Origin: Mycobacterium triplex | Lineage (GTDB): Bacteria; Actinomycetota; Actinomycetes; Mycobacteriales; Mycobacteriaceae | Length of the DNA: 64,000 nucleotides | Assembly (NCBI RefSeq): GCF_000689255.1 | Contig: NZ_HG964446.1 | Coordinates: forward strand, 1,875,191 to 1,939,190 | Direction: 5' to 3' | In this document: positions 25,233 to 34,341 of the stretch, one piece after another | How the letters are laid out: every line of letters starts with the position of its first letter | Position numbering within the stretch: position 1 is the first letter of the stretch | The notes under the pieces: generated by a model | Database searches by the model: none | Seen by the model: the letters and a program-made list of their open reading frames with translations, nothing else | Told to the model about the DNA's origin: nothing | Position numbers and translations under genes: made by a program

Positions 25233-27389
25233 ATGACCACAGCCGACGCGCCTGTTCCGACGCCCACCGGTGAACTGTGGCCGGGCAAGGCATACCCGCT
25301 GGGGGCCACGTACGACGGCGCCGGCACCAACTTCGCGCTGTTCAGTGAGGTGGCCGAAAGGGTCGAGCTGTGCTTGTTCGACGCCGACGGCGCCGAGACG
25401 CGGATCACCCTGCCCGAAGTCGACTACTTCGTCTGGCACGGTTACATACCGGCCATCGAGCCCGGTCAGCGCTATGGCTACCGCGTCTACGGCCCGTACC
25501 AGCCCGCCGAGGGGCTGCGGTGCAATCCGAACAAGCTGCTGCTGGACCCGTATTCGAAGGCCATCGACGGAACCTTCGACTGGAACCAGGCGCTGTTCAG
25601 CTACGACTTCAACGAGCCCGACAGTCGCAACGACGAGGACTCCGCGCCCTCCATGCCCAAGTCCGTGGTGATCAACCCGTACTTCGACTGGGGCAACGAT
25701 CGCCCCCCGAGCCGCGAATACGCCGACACGGTCATCTACGAGGCACACGTCAAGGGGCTGACGCAGACCCATCCGGACATTCCCGAACAGATACGCGGCA
25801 CCTACGGCGCCGTGGCCCACCCGGTGATCATCGAGCACCTCAAGAGCCTGGGCGTCACCGCGATCGAGCTGATGCCCGTGCACCACTTCGCCAACGACTC
25901 CACCCTGGTCGAGCGGGGCCTGTCGAATTACTGGGGCTACAACACGATTGGGTTCTTAGCCCCCGACTTCAAGTACTCCACCGGTACCTCGCCTGGGGTG
26001 CAGGTGCAGGAGTTCAAGGCGATGGTGCGTGCGCTGCACGAGGCCGACATCGAGGTGATCCTCGACGTTGTCTACAACCACACCGCCGAGGGCAACCACC
26101 TGGGACCGACGTTGTCGATGCGGGGGATCGACAACGCCGCCTACTACCGGCTGGTCGACGACGACAAGCAGTACTACATGGACTACACCGGCACGGGCAA
26201 CAGCCTCAACGTCGGGCATCCACATTCGCTGCAGCTGATCATGGACTCGCTGCGCTACTGGGTGACCGAGATGCATGTCGACGGTTTCCGGTTCGACCTG
26301 GCGTCCACGTTGGCCCGTGAGTTCTATGACGTGGACAAACTCTCGACGTTTTTCGAACTCGTGCAACAGGATCCGACGGTCAGCCAGGTCAAGCTGATCG
26401 CCGAGCCGTGGGACGTCGGCCCCGGCGGCTATCAGGTGGGCAATTTCCCGCCGCAGTGGACGGAGTGGAACGGCAAATACCGCGACACCGTCCGCGACTT
26501 CTGGCGCGGCGAGCCTTCCACGCTCGACGAGTTCGCCTACCGGCTGTCCGGGTCGGCCGACCTCTACGAGCACACTGGGCGCCGACCGGTGGCGTCGATC
26601 AACTTCGTCATCGCCCACGACGGGTTCACGCTGCGCGACCTGGTCTCCTACAACGAGAAGCACAACGAGGCCAACGGCGAAGACAACAACGACGGCGAGA
26701 GCCATAACCGGTCCTGGAACTGTGGCGCCGAAGGGCCGACCGACGACACCGGTATCAACGAACTGCGCGCTCGTCAGCAACGCAACTTCATCACCACCTT
26801 GCTGCTGTCTCAGGGTGTCCCGATGATCTGTCACGGCGACGAGCTCGGTCGCACGCAAAGCGGCAACAACAATGGCTACTGCCAGGACAGCGAGTTGACC
26901 TGGATCGACTGGGCCAATGCCGACACCGGCCTGCTGGAATTCACCCGCACGGTGTCGGCGCTGCGCGCGAACCACCCGGTGTTTCGCCGGCGGCGGTTCT
27001 TCAGCGGTAAGCCGGTGGGCCGCCGCGGCCGGGACGGCCTGCCCGATATCGCCTGGTTCGCCCCCGACGGCGACGAGATGACCGACGAGGACTGGGGCGC
27101 GAGTTTCGCGAAATCCGTCGCGGTTTTTCTCAACGGCCACGGCATCCCCGGCCGTGATGCGCGGGGTCAGCGGGTGCTCGACGACTCGTTCCTGCTGTGT
27201 TTCAACGCGCACTACGAAGCACTCGAATTCACTCTTCCGCCAAAGGAATTCGGGGCCGCGTGGAATCTGGTGGTGTACACCGGACCGGCGGAGACGACGC
27301 CCGCGGACGAAGTCCCCGGAGGGGGCACGCTCACCGTGGAACCGCACACCGCCGTCGTGCTGCAGGAGCTGCCGGCCAACGAGGCCTGA
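25233..27389 (+). CDS. glgX: Glycogen debranching enzyme GlgX/TreX
   Basis: 718 residues of GH13 isoamylase type. An N-terminal CBM48-like domain (YPLGATYDGAGTNFALFSEV) is followed by the TIM barrel with DVVYNHTAEGNH, nucleophile Asp355 (DGFRFDLAS), acid/base Glu391 (IAEPWDVG) and transition-state Asp463 (AHDGFTL). It hydrolyses alpha-1,6 branches of glycogen. Length and sequence closely follow TreX (Rv1564c), but the treY and treZ genes are not adjacent, so this is probably a second, stand-alone copy. ATG 25233 is chosen over the TTG/GTG region upstream. Confidence 0.94.
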   Translation: MTTADAPVPTPTGELWPGKAYPLGATYDGAGTNFALFSEVAERVELCLFDADGAETRITLPEVDYFVWHGYIPAIEPGQRYGYRVYGPYQPAEGLRCNPNKLLLDPYSKAIDGTFDWNQALFSYDFNEPDSRNDEDSAPSMPKSVVINPYFDWGNDRPPSREYADTVIYEAHVKGLTQTHPDIPEQIRGTYGAVAHPVIIEHLKSLGVTAIELMPVHHFANDSTLVERGLSNYWGYNTIGFLAPDFKYSTGTSPGVQVQEFKAMVRALHEADIEVILDVVYNHTAEGNHLGPTLSMRGIDNAAYYRLVDDDKQYYMDYTGTGNSLNVGHPHSLQLIMDSLRYWVTEMHVDGFRFDLASTLAREFYDVDKLSTFFELVQQDPTVSQVKLIAEPWDVGPGGYQVGNFPPQWTEWNGKYRDTVRDFWRGEPSTLDEFAYRLSGSADLYEHTGRRPVASINFVIAHDGFTLRDLVSYNEKHNEANGEDNNDGESHNRSWNCGAEGPTDDTGINELRARQQRNFITTLLLSQGVPMICHGDELGRTQSGNNNGYCQDSELTWIDWANADTGLLEFTRTVSALRANHPVFRRRRFFSGKPVGRRGRDGLPDIAWFAPDGDEMTDEDWGASFAKSVAVFLNGHGIPGRDARGQRVLDDSFLLCFNAHYEALEFTLPPKEFGAAWNLVVYTGPAETTPADEVPGGGTLTVEPHTAVVLQELPANEA

Positions 27390-27483
27390 CGCTCGCCGGC
27401 CGAACATCCGCCCGGCGGTTACATATGCCGTCCCTGCTAGATACGCTGTGCCTGCTGCGGGCTCGTTACAGGAGAGGGCAAAT

Positions 27484-28263
27484 ATGTCACGGACAGTGGT
27501 GGTCGGCGCGTCGAGTGGCCTTGGGCGCTGTATCGGAATCGGGCTTGCCCAACGCGGCGATCAGGTCGCGCTGCTGGCCCGCAGGCGTGCGCGCCTGGAT
27601 ACCGCCGCCAAGGAGGCCGGGTCGGGCGCGATCGCCGTCGAGTGCGACATCACCGACCAGGCGTCGTGCCGGTCGGCCATCGGTGAGGTCGCCGACGCGT
27701 TCGGCGGCATTGACAACGTGGTGTACACCCCCGCCATCAGCCCGTTGGTCCGCATGGTCGACACCGATGCCGAAACGTGGCGCCGGATCTTCGACACCAA
27801 CGTGGTCGGGGCCTCGCTGGTGACCGCGGCGGCGATGACCCACCTGACCGAGTCGGCGGGCAAGGTGGTCTATCTGTCCTCCGACGCGGGGCCGTACGGT
27901 CCGGTGTGGCCAGGGCTGGGCGCCTACGGCGTCAGCAAGGCGGCCCTCGAACGACTCGTCGAGGCGTGGCGTGCCGAACACCCCGACGTCGGGTTCACCA
28001 ACCTGATCGTCGGGGAGTGCGCCGGCGGCGAGGGCGAGGCGGCGACCGGGATGAACGCCGGCTGGGATATGGACCTCACCATGCAGGCCTATCCGCTCTG
28101 GGTCTCGCGCGGCTGCATGCCGGGCAAGTTGATGCCCGTCGAGGACCTGATCGACGTGGTCCACACGATCCTGCGCACCAACGCCTCGACGTCGATGCCG
28201 CTCGTGGTTGCCCGCGGCGCGCCGTCGAGTCCCGCCGCGTTCGCCGAGGCCAACCAGTCATAG
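27484..28263 (+). CDS. Short-chain dehydrogenase/reductase
   Basis: 259 residues. NAD(P)-binding motif VVVGASSGLGRCIGIGLAQ, acidic/basic site ARRRARLD suggesting NADP, CDITD, and the active-site region with VVYLSSDAG and the YxxxK motif AYGVSKAAL. The cofactor loop NVVGA is present, but the usual NNAG is replaced by YTPAIS, as in some divergent members. ATG 27484 has AGGAGAGG upstream. It follows glgX by 94 bases but has no obvious functional link. Substrate unknown. Confidence 0.87.
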   Translation: MSRTVVVGASSGLGRCIGIGLAQRGDQVALLARRRARLDTAAKEAGSGAIAVECDITDQASCRSAIGEVADAFGGIDNVVYTPAISPLVRMVDTDAETWRRIFDTNVVGASLVTAAAMTHLTESAGKVVYLSSDAGPYGPVWPGLGAYGVSKAALERLVEAWRAEHPDVGFTNLIVGECAGGEGEAATGMNAGWDMDLTMQAYPLWVSRGCMPGKLMPVEDLIDVVHTILRTNASTSMPLVVARGAPSSPAAFAEANQS

Positions 28264-28264
28264 C

Positions 28265-29236
28265 TCAGCGACCGGGGAGCTTCTCCCGCACCAGGTCGGT
28301 GACGAAGCGAATCGGCGACACCGGCCGGAACGCCAAGGCGGCCTCGGTGAGCGCGTCGCGGGATGCGATGGGCAGCTCGATATCGGCCGCGGCCACGTTG
28401 AACTCGAGCTGTTCGACGCTGGACGCCCCCGGAATGGCGACCACGCCCGGATAGCTGATCAGCCAGGCCAGCGCCACCTGCGCCGGTTTGGCGTCGACTT
28501 CGTTGGCGACGTCGCGCAACAACTGCAGCAGCGGCTCGAGGCGCCGCAGGTTTTCCGTACCGAACAGCGAGTTGATCGCGCGGATGCCGCCGGGCCGGTT
28601 GTCGACGTTGTACTTGCCGCCCAGCAGCCCCTGCTCCAGCGGGCTGTAGGCGATCACGACGCGATTCTCCCGCTCGGCGAACGGCACCAGGTTCCTGAGC
28701 GCCTTGGGAAAGGCGAGCGAGAAGTGGACTTGATTGCTGATGACCGGACGGCCCAGCGCGGCATCGGCCTTCTGCCACCGTTGGAGCGAATAGTTCGAGA
28801 CGCCGGCGGCGCCGATGTCACCGCTGTCGAGGAGGTCGCGCATGCCCGGCATGATCACGGTATCGGGGACCACCGGGTTGGACTGGTGGATCTGGTAGAG
28901 CGGGATGCGGTCGAGCTGCAGCCGGCGCGCGCTGGCGCGCTCGCGCTGCTTGATCACCGCCGGGAAGGGCGCGACCGGCATGATCTTGCTGGCCACCGCC
29001 ACCTCGGTCCGCTCGTCGCCGAGCGCCTCGCCGAGGATCCGCTCGCTTTTGCCCAGCCCGTACACCTCGGCGGTGTCGAACAGTGTCACGCCCATCGCGC
29101 GAGCGCGTTGCACGATATCGCGGGCGGCGCCGGCGGCGTACTCGTCCCCGTAGCCCCACTCGCGTGAACCGAATTGCCAGGTGCCCAACCCGATCCGGCT
29201 GACCTGCCCGACTCCGTCGACGTCCAGATATTTCAT
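28265..29236 (-). CDS. Aldo/keto reductase
   Basis: 323 residues, TIM-barrel NADPH reductase. The catalytic set is visible: Asp in TLFDTAEVYGLGKSE with Tyr in VYG, Lys in VASKIMP, and His region in IPLYQIHQSNP. The C-terminal GASSVEQLEFN binds the cofactor phosphate. This layout matches AKR families that reduce aldehydes and ketones. Its stop lies two bases from that of the convergent SDR gene. Physiological substrate not determinable. Confidence 0.9.
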   Translation of the reverse strand: MKYLDVDGVGQVSRIGLGTWQFGSREWGYGDEYAAGAARDIVQRARAMGVTLFDTAEVYGLGKSERILGEALGDERTEVAVASKIMPVAPFPAVIKQRERASARRLQLDRIPLYQIHQSNPVVPDTVIMPGMRDLLDSGDIGAAGVSNYSLQRWQKADAALGRPVISNQVHFSLAFPKALRNLVPFAERENRVVIAYSPLEQGLLGGKYNVDNRPGGIRAINSLFGTENLRRLEPLLQLLRDVANEVDAKPAQVALAWLISYPGVVAIPGASSVEQLEFNVAAADIELPIASRDALTEAALAFRPVSPIRFVTDLVREKLPGR

Positions 29237-29273
29237 GTGCTCACCGTACTGGGGTACTCACCGCGCCGGGCGC

Positions 29274-29331
29274 CGAGCGTGGGCCCCAAGTACGGGAAAC
29301 CCCTCGAATTCGTCCATAGGCCCCACGCTCG
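29274..29331. repeat. Intergenic hairpin with CGAGCGTGGG arms
   Basis: CGAGCGTGGG at 29274-29283 pairs with CCCACGCTCG at 29322-29331 around a 38-base spacer. It lies just past the stop of the minus-strand membrane protein gene and may end its transcript. It shares the CGAGCGTGGG core with the hairpin at 8489. Confidence 0.55.
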
Positions 29332-29340
29332 CCACTTCGG

Positions 29341-30366
29341 CTAGTCGGGGATCTTGGTGAGGATGTAGTTGGCGATGCTCACGGCGGTTTGCCGGGCGCC
29401 GCCGGCATCGGTGGTGCCGAGGTTGACGACGTACAGGTCGACGACGACGTTGGCTTTGGCCGCCGCCGCCCGGACAAAGCGCACCTTCAGGCCCTTGGGC
29501 GCCAGATCCATCGTGGTGATGCCATTGCCGGCATCGGCGGGCGGGCTGAGCGACAGCTGGTAGGTGGGCCCGCCGCGGGCGGTCAGTGTCACGGGCGCCC
29601 CGCCGCAATCACGCCAGCCGTCGACCAACCTCGTCACTTGTGCTTGCGCGGTCGGCGAGTCGCGAAACGCCATGACCGCCTGGATGACCTGGATCGACTT
29701 CAACAGGGTTTGCGTGTCGGAGTACGCCTCCGCGCGATAGCGCAGCATGGCCTTGAGGTCGTAGGCCTCCGGGGCGCCGGGCATCACCGCGCCCCAGCAC
29801 TGCGGACGATCGATCGCCGCGTCCGTGTCGCCTTTACCCGGCCGATCCCAGGTTTGGCCGGCCTCCAGGTTTTGGTCGTTGGTAAGGCTTTTCAGGGCCT
29901 CCAGTTTGGGCAGCAGCCTGATCACGTCATCGGGCGCCACCTTCGGCGGCGGCGGCTCGGTGCTGGTGCCGGGGGTGGCCGTGATAGCCGGCGCGGCGCT
30001 CTGGTGCGGCCGCGAGACGGCCAGGGTGGACAGCGTGGCCCACGCCGCCAGGGCGATGACGGTGAGGGTGATGAACGCATACGACAAGGACAACCCGACG
30101 AGTGCCCGGTCACGTCCGAGCTCGCCGGTGCGCCGGATCTGCGCCAGGCCGAGATGCCCGAAAATCGCTCCGACAGGGGCGAACACGAACGCGAACACCA
30201 CCGACAGCGTCGCGAAGGTGTTGACCGGCGGGGGCTGCGGCGGCGGGGGTGGCGGCACGAAGACCGGCGGTGGGGCGTAGGGGGCGCGGCCCAACGGATC
30301 GTAGCTCAAGGATTCTGGGCTAAAGGGGCTAAAGGGATTGTGTCCGAACGGATCCTGAGGGTTCGT
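29341..30366 (-). CDS. Proline-rich membrane-anchored protein with extracellular domain
   Basis: About 341 residues: a Pro-rich cytoplasmic N terminus, two membrane helices of DUF4190 type (FATLSVVFAFVFAPVGAIFG and LSYAFITLTVIALAAWA), then an extracellular domain of ~190 residues resembling the PknH-like sensor/lipoprotein LppH domain, with two Cys (PQCWG, RDCGG) able to pair. The best ribosome site, AAGGAGG at 30378-30372, is followed 5 bases later by ACG 30366, not a normal start. The first usual start in frame is TTG 30309. It is third in an operon with the TetR and lipocalin-type genes. Confidence 0.7.
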   Translation of the reverse strand, partial: TNPQDPFGHNPFSPFSPESLSYDPLGRAPYAPPPVFVPPPPPPQPPPVNTFATLSVVFAFVFAPVGAIFGHLGLAQIRRTGELGRDRALVGLSLSYAFITLTVIALAAWATLSTLAVSRPHQSAAPAITATPGTSTEPPPPKVAPDDVIRLLPKLEALKSLTNDQNLEAGQTWDRPGKGDTDAAIDRPQCWGAVMPGAPEAYDLKAMLRYRAEAYSDTQTLLKSIQVIQAVMAFRDSPTAQAQVTRLVDGWRDCGGAPVTLTARGGPTYQLSLSPPADAGNGITTMDLAPKGLKVRFVRAAAAKANVVVDLYVVNLGTTDAGGARQTAVSIANYILTKIPD

Positions 30367-30436
30367 CTCGGCCTCCTTGTTCTGGGATCCTGCCCCGACT
30401 TTAGTACCGGGACCCAGGCCATCGGTAGTTCCGCCG

Positions 30437-30892
30437 TCAGCTGCGCCGCCACACCAGCTTGGCGTTGCGCGGCACGCCGTCGAGCACAATCGGTTCGGGC
30501 GGGCCGAGTTCCAGGTAGCGGTCCCGTAAGTGGGCCTTGCGGTATTGGATTCCCCCGATCCAGTTGGGCAGCAAGCTGACTTCGACATGATGGGCGATCA
30601 GGCCGTCGTCGACGACGGAGAACGGGCCGGCATAGCTCAGGTATCCCCCGGCAGCGGCGGCAAGCTCGTTGTCGTGCGCGTGATGGGGATCGTCGCGGTC
30701 GAACGGCGTTCGGTCGGCGCGCATCAGCTGGGCTGACATGTAGCCGTCCGGGGTGTACATGATGACGCCGCGGGCATCGACGCCCAGTGGGTATGTCACG
30801 TCGGACCCGTCCAGCGCGCAGCTTTCGTAGGACTCCAGGGTCCAGGCGCCAATCAGCTTGGTGCGCAACTCTTCTGCCGTCGTTGTCATCAT
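30437..30892 (-). CDS. Lipocalin-like domain protein
   Basis: 151 residues. ELRTKLIGAWTLESYES opens the first strand, GVIMYTPDGYMSAQLMRADR is the signature of the lipocalin_5 group, then YLSYAGPFSVVDDG and HHVEVSLLPNWIGG. These small beta-barrels bind hydrophobic ligands or act in polyketide tailoring. The ATG overlaps the stop of the TetR gene (ATGA), so the two are coupled. Ligand unknown; given the divergent CoA-ester operon, an acyl or aromatic compound is possible (inference). Confidence 0.8.
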   Translation of the reverse strand: MMTTTAEELRTKLIGAWTLESYESCALDGSDVTYPLGVDARGVIMYTPDGYMSAQLMRADRTPFDRDDPHHAHDNELAAAAGGYLSYAGPFSVVDDGLIAHHVEVSLLPNWIGGIQYRKAHLRDRYLELGPPEPIVLDGVPRNAKLVWRRS

Positions 30893-31491
30893 CGGGCCGG
30901 TGACCCTGCTGCCGCCTCGGCGCTGGCGGTGAGCGCGGCGATGGCGGCGTCGAACGGCTCGGGGCTGCGCAGCACCCGGCCGAGTATGAGGGCACCTTCC
31001 ATGGCGGTGACGGCGTTCACGGCAAGGTGTCTCGCACCGTCGTCGGGTATGCCCTTCTCGCCAAGACGAGCGGCCAGCGTGGCGATCACGTCGCCGAAGC
31101 CGCGCCGGGCCGTGTCGGAAAGCTGCGCCGAGGCCGGGGTGGATTCGATGACGATGGGTGCGACGGCGCAGCCCTCGCGGTAGTCGCTGGCCATGAGTTC
31201 GTCGCGGGGGCGGCCGATGAACGCGGCGATCAGCTCGGCCGCGGTACTCGTGGCGCCCGCGGCCCGGTTGATGTGGGCGATGGTGTCGGCGGAGTGCACG
31301 AGCGCCACCTCGGTGGCCAGTTCTTCCTTGCCGCCCGGGAAGTGAAAGTACAGCGACCCCCGCGGCGCCGAGCTCTCCGCTACGACGTCGGACAGTGCGG
31401 TGCCGAAGTAGCCGTGTTCGCGGAACAGCCGTCGGGCCGCCGCGATCATCCGGTCCTTGCTGTCACTCCTTTTTGGCATGTCGTCCATCAT
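30889..31491 (-). CDS. TetR family repressor
   Basis: 200 residues. The N-terminal HTH is clear: RMIAAARRLFREHGYFGTAL, then SDVVAESSAPRGSLYFHFPGGKEEL. The C-terminal ligand domain resembles the TetR_C LmrA/YxaF type. Start codons at 31491, 31488 and 31479 are all in frame and none has a good ribosome site. It is divergent from the enoyl-CoA hydratase/CoA-transferase operon, with a perfect 18-bp palindrome between them at 31536, so it likely represses both itself and that operon. Confidence 0.9.
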   Translation of the reverse strand: MMDDMPKRSDSKDRMIAAARRLFREHGYFGTALSDVVAESSAPRGSLYFHFPGGKEELATEVALVHSADTIAHINRAAGATSTAAELIAAFIGRPRDELMASDYREGCAVAPIVIESTPASAQLSDTARRGFGDVIATLAARLGEKGIPDDGARHLAVNAVTAMEGALILGRVLRSPEPFDAAIAALTASAEAAAGSPAR

Positions 31492-31500
31492 ACATAGTTC

Positions 31501-31530
31501 TTGACTATCTACGCCAAGCAGTTCTACTCT
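31501..31530 (+). promoter_or_regulatory. Probable SigA-type promoter of the hydratase/CoA-transferase operon
   Basis: TTGACT at 31501-31506, an 18-base spacer, and TACTCT at 31525-31530. The operator palindrome begins 6 bases downstream, at the expected start of transcription. Confidence 0.5.
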
Positions 31531-31535
31531 GGTTC

Positions 31536-31553
31536 TCGTCATAAGTATGACGA
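31536..31553. promoter_or_regulatory. TetR operator palindrome
   Basis: TCGTCATAAGTATGACGA is a perfect 8-bp inverted repeat around AG. It sits between the TetR gene and the operon at 31581, just downstream of the -10 element, where a bound repressor would block initiation. Confidence 0.7.
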
Positions 31554-31580
31554 ACGACATAGTAAGAATGGGGGAACTCG

Positions 31581-32408
31581 ATGACTGAGCTGGATCAGCC
31601 GGCCGCTGCGATACCGCCGGTGCATGCCCCGGACCGGGACTCGTCACCGGTGGCGCGCGAGATGGATGGCCACGTCGCCGTGCTCACCATGCAGCACGCC
31701 CCGCACAACTTCCTGGGTACCGCGTTGTTCGACGCGCTGCTCGACGGGATCCACTGGGCGACCGAGCACCGAGCCCGTGCCGTGCTGCTGCGCAGCAGCC
31801 TGCGCAATTTCTGCGCCGGCGCCGACGTCACCTTGTTCGACAGCGCCGGACGCGGCGAAACCCCGGATCTTCCTGTTCTCGAACTGCTGCGCGCGTTCGA
31901 CGCGCTCCCGATACCGATCGTCGCCGCCGTGCATGGTGTTTGCCTCGGCGGCGGTCTGGAGTTGGCGATGGCCTGCGATCTGATCGTCGCCAGCGAGTCG
32001 GCCAAGATCGGCAACATCGAGGCCTCGCTCGGGTTGAACCCGTTGATGGGTGGCATTCAACGGATTACCCAGCGTGCCGGCGCGGCGCGGGCCAAGGAGA
32101 TGGCGCTGCTGGGCCGTCGCTATGACGCCCGCACGCTGGAACGGTGGAACATCATCAACCGCGTGGTCGCCGACGAACAACTCGCAGCGGTAACCAGTGC
32201 GCTCGCCCATGAGCTCGCCAACGGGCCGACCGTCGCCCACGCGTCCACGAAAGCCATTGTCTCGCACGCCGTCTCGCACGGCGTAGCGGAGACCGACGAG
32301 GCGATGCAGGAGTTGCAGAAGGAGATCTGGAAATCCGAGGACCTCAAGATCGGGCTGGCCTCGCTGGCCGCCGAAGGCCCCGGCGCCGCGCGGTTCGGGG
32401 GGCGGTAG
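31581..32408 (+). CDS. Enoyl-CoA hydratase/isomerase family protein
   Basis: 275 residues of crotonase fold. The oxyanion-hole strands are seen in LRSSLRNFCAGADVTLFD and AAVHGVCLGGGLELAMACDL; then IGNIEASLGLNPLMGG and ERWNIINRVV. It would hydrate or isomerise an acyl-CoA. The usual first catalytic Glu region reads SLGLNP, so the exact reaction is unclear. ATG 31581 starts 28 bases after the operator palindrome. It pairs with the CoA-transferase gene 2 bases downstream, suggesting activation and degradation of a carboxylic acid. Confidence 0.9.
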   Translation: MTELDQPAAAIPPVHAPDRDSSPVAREMDGHVAVLTMQHAPHNFLGTALFDALLDGIHWATEHRARAVLLRSSLRNFCAGADVTLFDSAGRGETPDLPVLELLRAFDALPIPIVAAVHGVCLGGGLELAMACDLIVASESAKIGNIEASLGLNPLMGGIQRITQRAGAARAKEMALLGRRYDARTLERWNIINRVVADEQLAAVTSALAHELANGPTVAHASTKAIVSHAVSHGVAETDEAMQELQKEIWKSEDLKIGLASLAAEGPGAARFGGR

Positions 32409-32410
32409 TC

Positions 32411-33637
32411 ATGGCGCTCCCGCTCGAGGGTGTCCGGGTGATCGACTTCACCCGGGTGCTGGCCGGCCCGCACTGCACCAAGCATCTGCTCGACCTGGGC
32501 GCCGAGGTGATCAAAATCGAACCGCCCCGCGGCGACATCAGCCGCCTGGCGTTTCCGCGCCGGGACGAGATCAGCGGCTACTACGCCCAACAGAACGCGG
32601 GCAAACGCAACTTGAGCATCGACCTCAACGTGCCCGAGGCGCGCGACGCGGTGCTGCAGCTGTGTGATACGGCCGACATCATCGTCGAAAACTTCCGCCC
32701 GGGCGCGCTGGCGTCATTCGGCCTGGACTATCAGTCGGTGGCGGCGCGCAACCCCGCGGTCGTCTACGCCTCGATCAGCGGATACGGGCAGACGGGGCCG
32801 TGGCGAACTCGCATGGCGTACGCGCCCACCGTGCAGGCCGAGGTCGGGTTCACCCAGAACACGTTGCGGCAGTTCGGGGTTGACGGTGCCGATCGCCGGT
32901 CGGACTCGTTGTCACACGGCGACATCTACGCGGGCCTGCATGCCGCCATCGCGGTCTTGGCGGCCTTGCAGCATCGGCGGGTCACCGGCGAAGGTCGATA
33001 CGTGGACGTGGCGATGGCGGCGGTACTGACGTCGCTCAACGAGCGTGTGCACTATGACCTTTCGGACGTCGACCTCGGCGAGGAGACGCCGATCCTGGGC
33101 GCCACCGACTGCGTATTCTTCACCAGTCCCGAAGGCCACCAGTTCGTTTCGCCGATGAGCCTGGTGGGGAGCATGAGTTTCCCGTTCTACCTGCACGCGA
33201 TGCGGCGTGCCGATCTCGCCGACGACCCGCGGTTCCGCACACCGGAGCTACGCCGCCAGAACCTGGAGGCACTGCACGCGATCGTGCAGACCTGGATCTA
33301 TACCTTCGATTCCATGGACTCGCTGGACGCGCAGTTCGACGAGGCCAAGATCGCCACCGGTCAACTGCGCGACATGGCCGAGTTCAGCGAAACCGATTGG
33401 GCCAAGGGCTGGGGCGTCACCCGCGAAGTGTCCGACCGGCACGGCGGCAGCATCACCATCCCCGCACCGCCCTGGCATTTCAGCGACCACGACGACACCC
33501 TGACCACCCAGCTGCCCGCCCGCCAGGGCGAGCACAACGAAGAGATCCTCAAAGAGATCGGGCTGACCGCAGACCAGATCGAGGCTCTGGTGAAATCCGG
33601 GGCGCTGATCGAACCTGCGCGGTCGGCCGCCGTTTGA
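32411..33637 (+). CDS. CaiB/BaiF family (class III) CoA-transferase
   Basis: 408 residues. The opening LEGVRVIDFTRVLAGPHCTKHLLDLGAE is diagnostic of family III CoA-transferases, as is RNLSIDLNVPEARD. The catalytic Asp is in RRSDSLSHGDIYAGLHAAIA, by position. The enzyme moves CoA between carboxylic acids. It directly follows the hydratase gene, and both are likely under the divergent TetR. Its stop codon overlaps a SigF-like -35 element serving the next gene. Confidence 0.92.
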   Translation: MALPLEGVRVIDFTRVLAGPHCTKHLLDLGAEVIKIEPPRGDISRLAFPRRDEISGYYAQQNAGKRNLSIDLNVPEARDAVLQLCDTADIIVENFRPGALASFGLDYQSVAARNPAVVYASISGYGQTGPWRTRMAYAPTVQAEVGFTQNTLRQFGVDGADRRSDSLSHGDIYAGLHAAIAVLAALQHRRVTGEGRYVDVAMAAVLTSLNERVHYDLSDVDLGEETPILGATDCVFFTSPEGHQFVSPMSLVGSMSFPFYLHAMRRADLADDPRFRTPELRRQNLEALHAIVQTWIYTFDSMDSLDAQFDEAKIATGQLRDMAEFSETDWAKGWGVTREVSDRHGGSITIPAPPWHFSDHDDTLTTQLPARQGEHNEEILKEIGLTADQIEALVKSGALIEPARSAAV

Positions 33638-33656
33638 GCCGGCCGCCCACGGGTAC
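33632..33656 (+). promoter_or_regulatory. SigF-type promoter upstream of the CsbD-like gene
   Basis: GTTT at 33632-33635, 15 bases, GGGTAC at 33651-33656. The -35 overlaps the stop codon of the CoA-transferase gene. The CsbD-like ATG lies 275 bases on, giving a long leader. In the remaining intergenic sequence up to 33930 I see no gene. Confidence 0.5.
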
Positions 33657-33930
33657 GCCGCGGCGGTGAGCCTTCGCAGCCGGCTATCTCGGACGCTCAG
33701 ACCCGGCCGAGTGGTCCAGGGCCCGATGCGACGCGTTGACACGGCGGGATTGGGCGGGATTTCGTGGCTGCCGTTTAGCCGGCCACATCGGGGGAAGCCC
33801 CTGTAAGCGAACGAATTGATCGACGTGGCAGGCGATTTGTCTGCGCAGTTCGCAATTGAGACCCGAGCTGATCAATCCGATTCGCGCTCAGACGAGCGCA
33901 AGCGCAACGAACCAGAGGGAGGATCGAGCC

Positions 33931-34167
33931 ATGGGCGATCACAACAGCGGCCCGGAAGAAGGAATCAAGGGAGTTGTCGAGGGCGTCAAGGGAAAGGCCA
34001 AGGAGGTCGGCGGATCGCTGATGGGCCGTGACGACGTCGTCGAGGAGGGCAAGGCCCAGCAGGACAAGGCCGATGCTCAGCGCGAGGCCGCCAAGAAGGA
34101 AGCCCAAGCCGATGCCGCCCGTGGCGGCGCCAAGGCTGCCGAGGAGCGTCAGAAGGAGCACCAGTAG
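33931..34167 (+). CDS. CsbD-like stress protein
   Basis: 78 residues, very hydrophilic and helical: GIKGVVEGVKGKAKEVGGSL is the CsbD core and the rest is Lys/Glu/Ala-rich. CsbD-type proteins are general-stress proteins of unknown mechanism in many bacteria (SigB-controlled in Bacillus). ATG 33931 has GAGGGAGG 7 bases upstream. The SigF-type promoter at 33632 would put it in the mycobacterial stress regulon. Confidence 0.85.
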   Translation: MGDHNSGPEEGIKGVVEGVKGKAKEVGGSLMGRDDVVEEGKAQQDKADAQREAAKKEAQADAARGGAKAAEERQKEHQ

Positions 34168-34341
34168 TTCCCAGTCTCGGATGGGGCCGGTCCACTGTTG
34201 TGCCGGCCACATTCAGCGCGCAGGGCAACGTTCGGTCACGAATCGCGTGTCGGCGTTTCAACGCGCGGCACCTGGCTATACCTGGCAGGGACCGCGGACG
34301 TCGCGCCCGCGGCAGGGGCAGGGGCAGTGAGGTAGTCAAGG

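Noticed and set aside
30366-30588. Upstream extension of the proline-rich membrane protein
   Set aside because: It lies inside the lipocalin-like gene in another frame and lacks a ribosome site.
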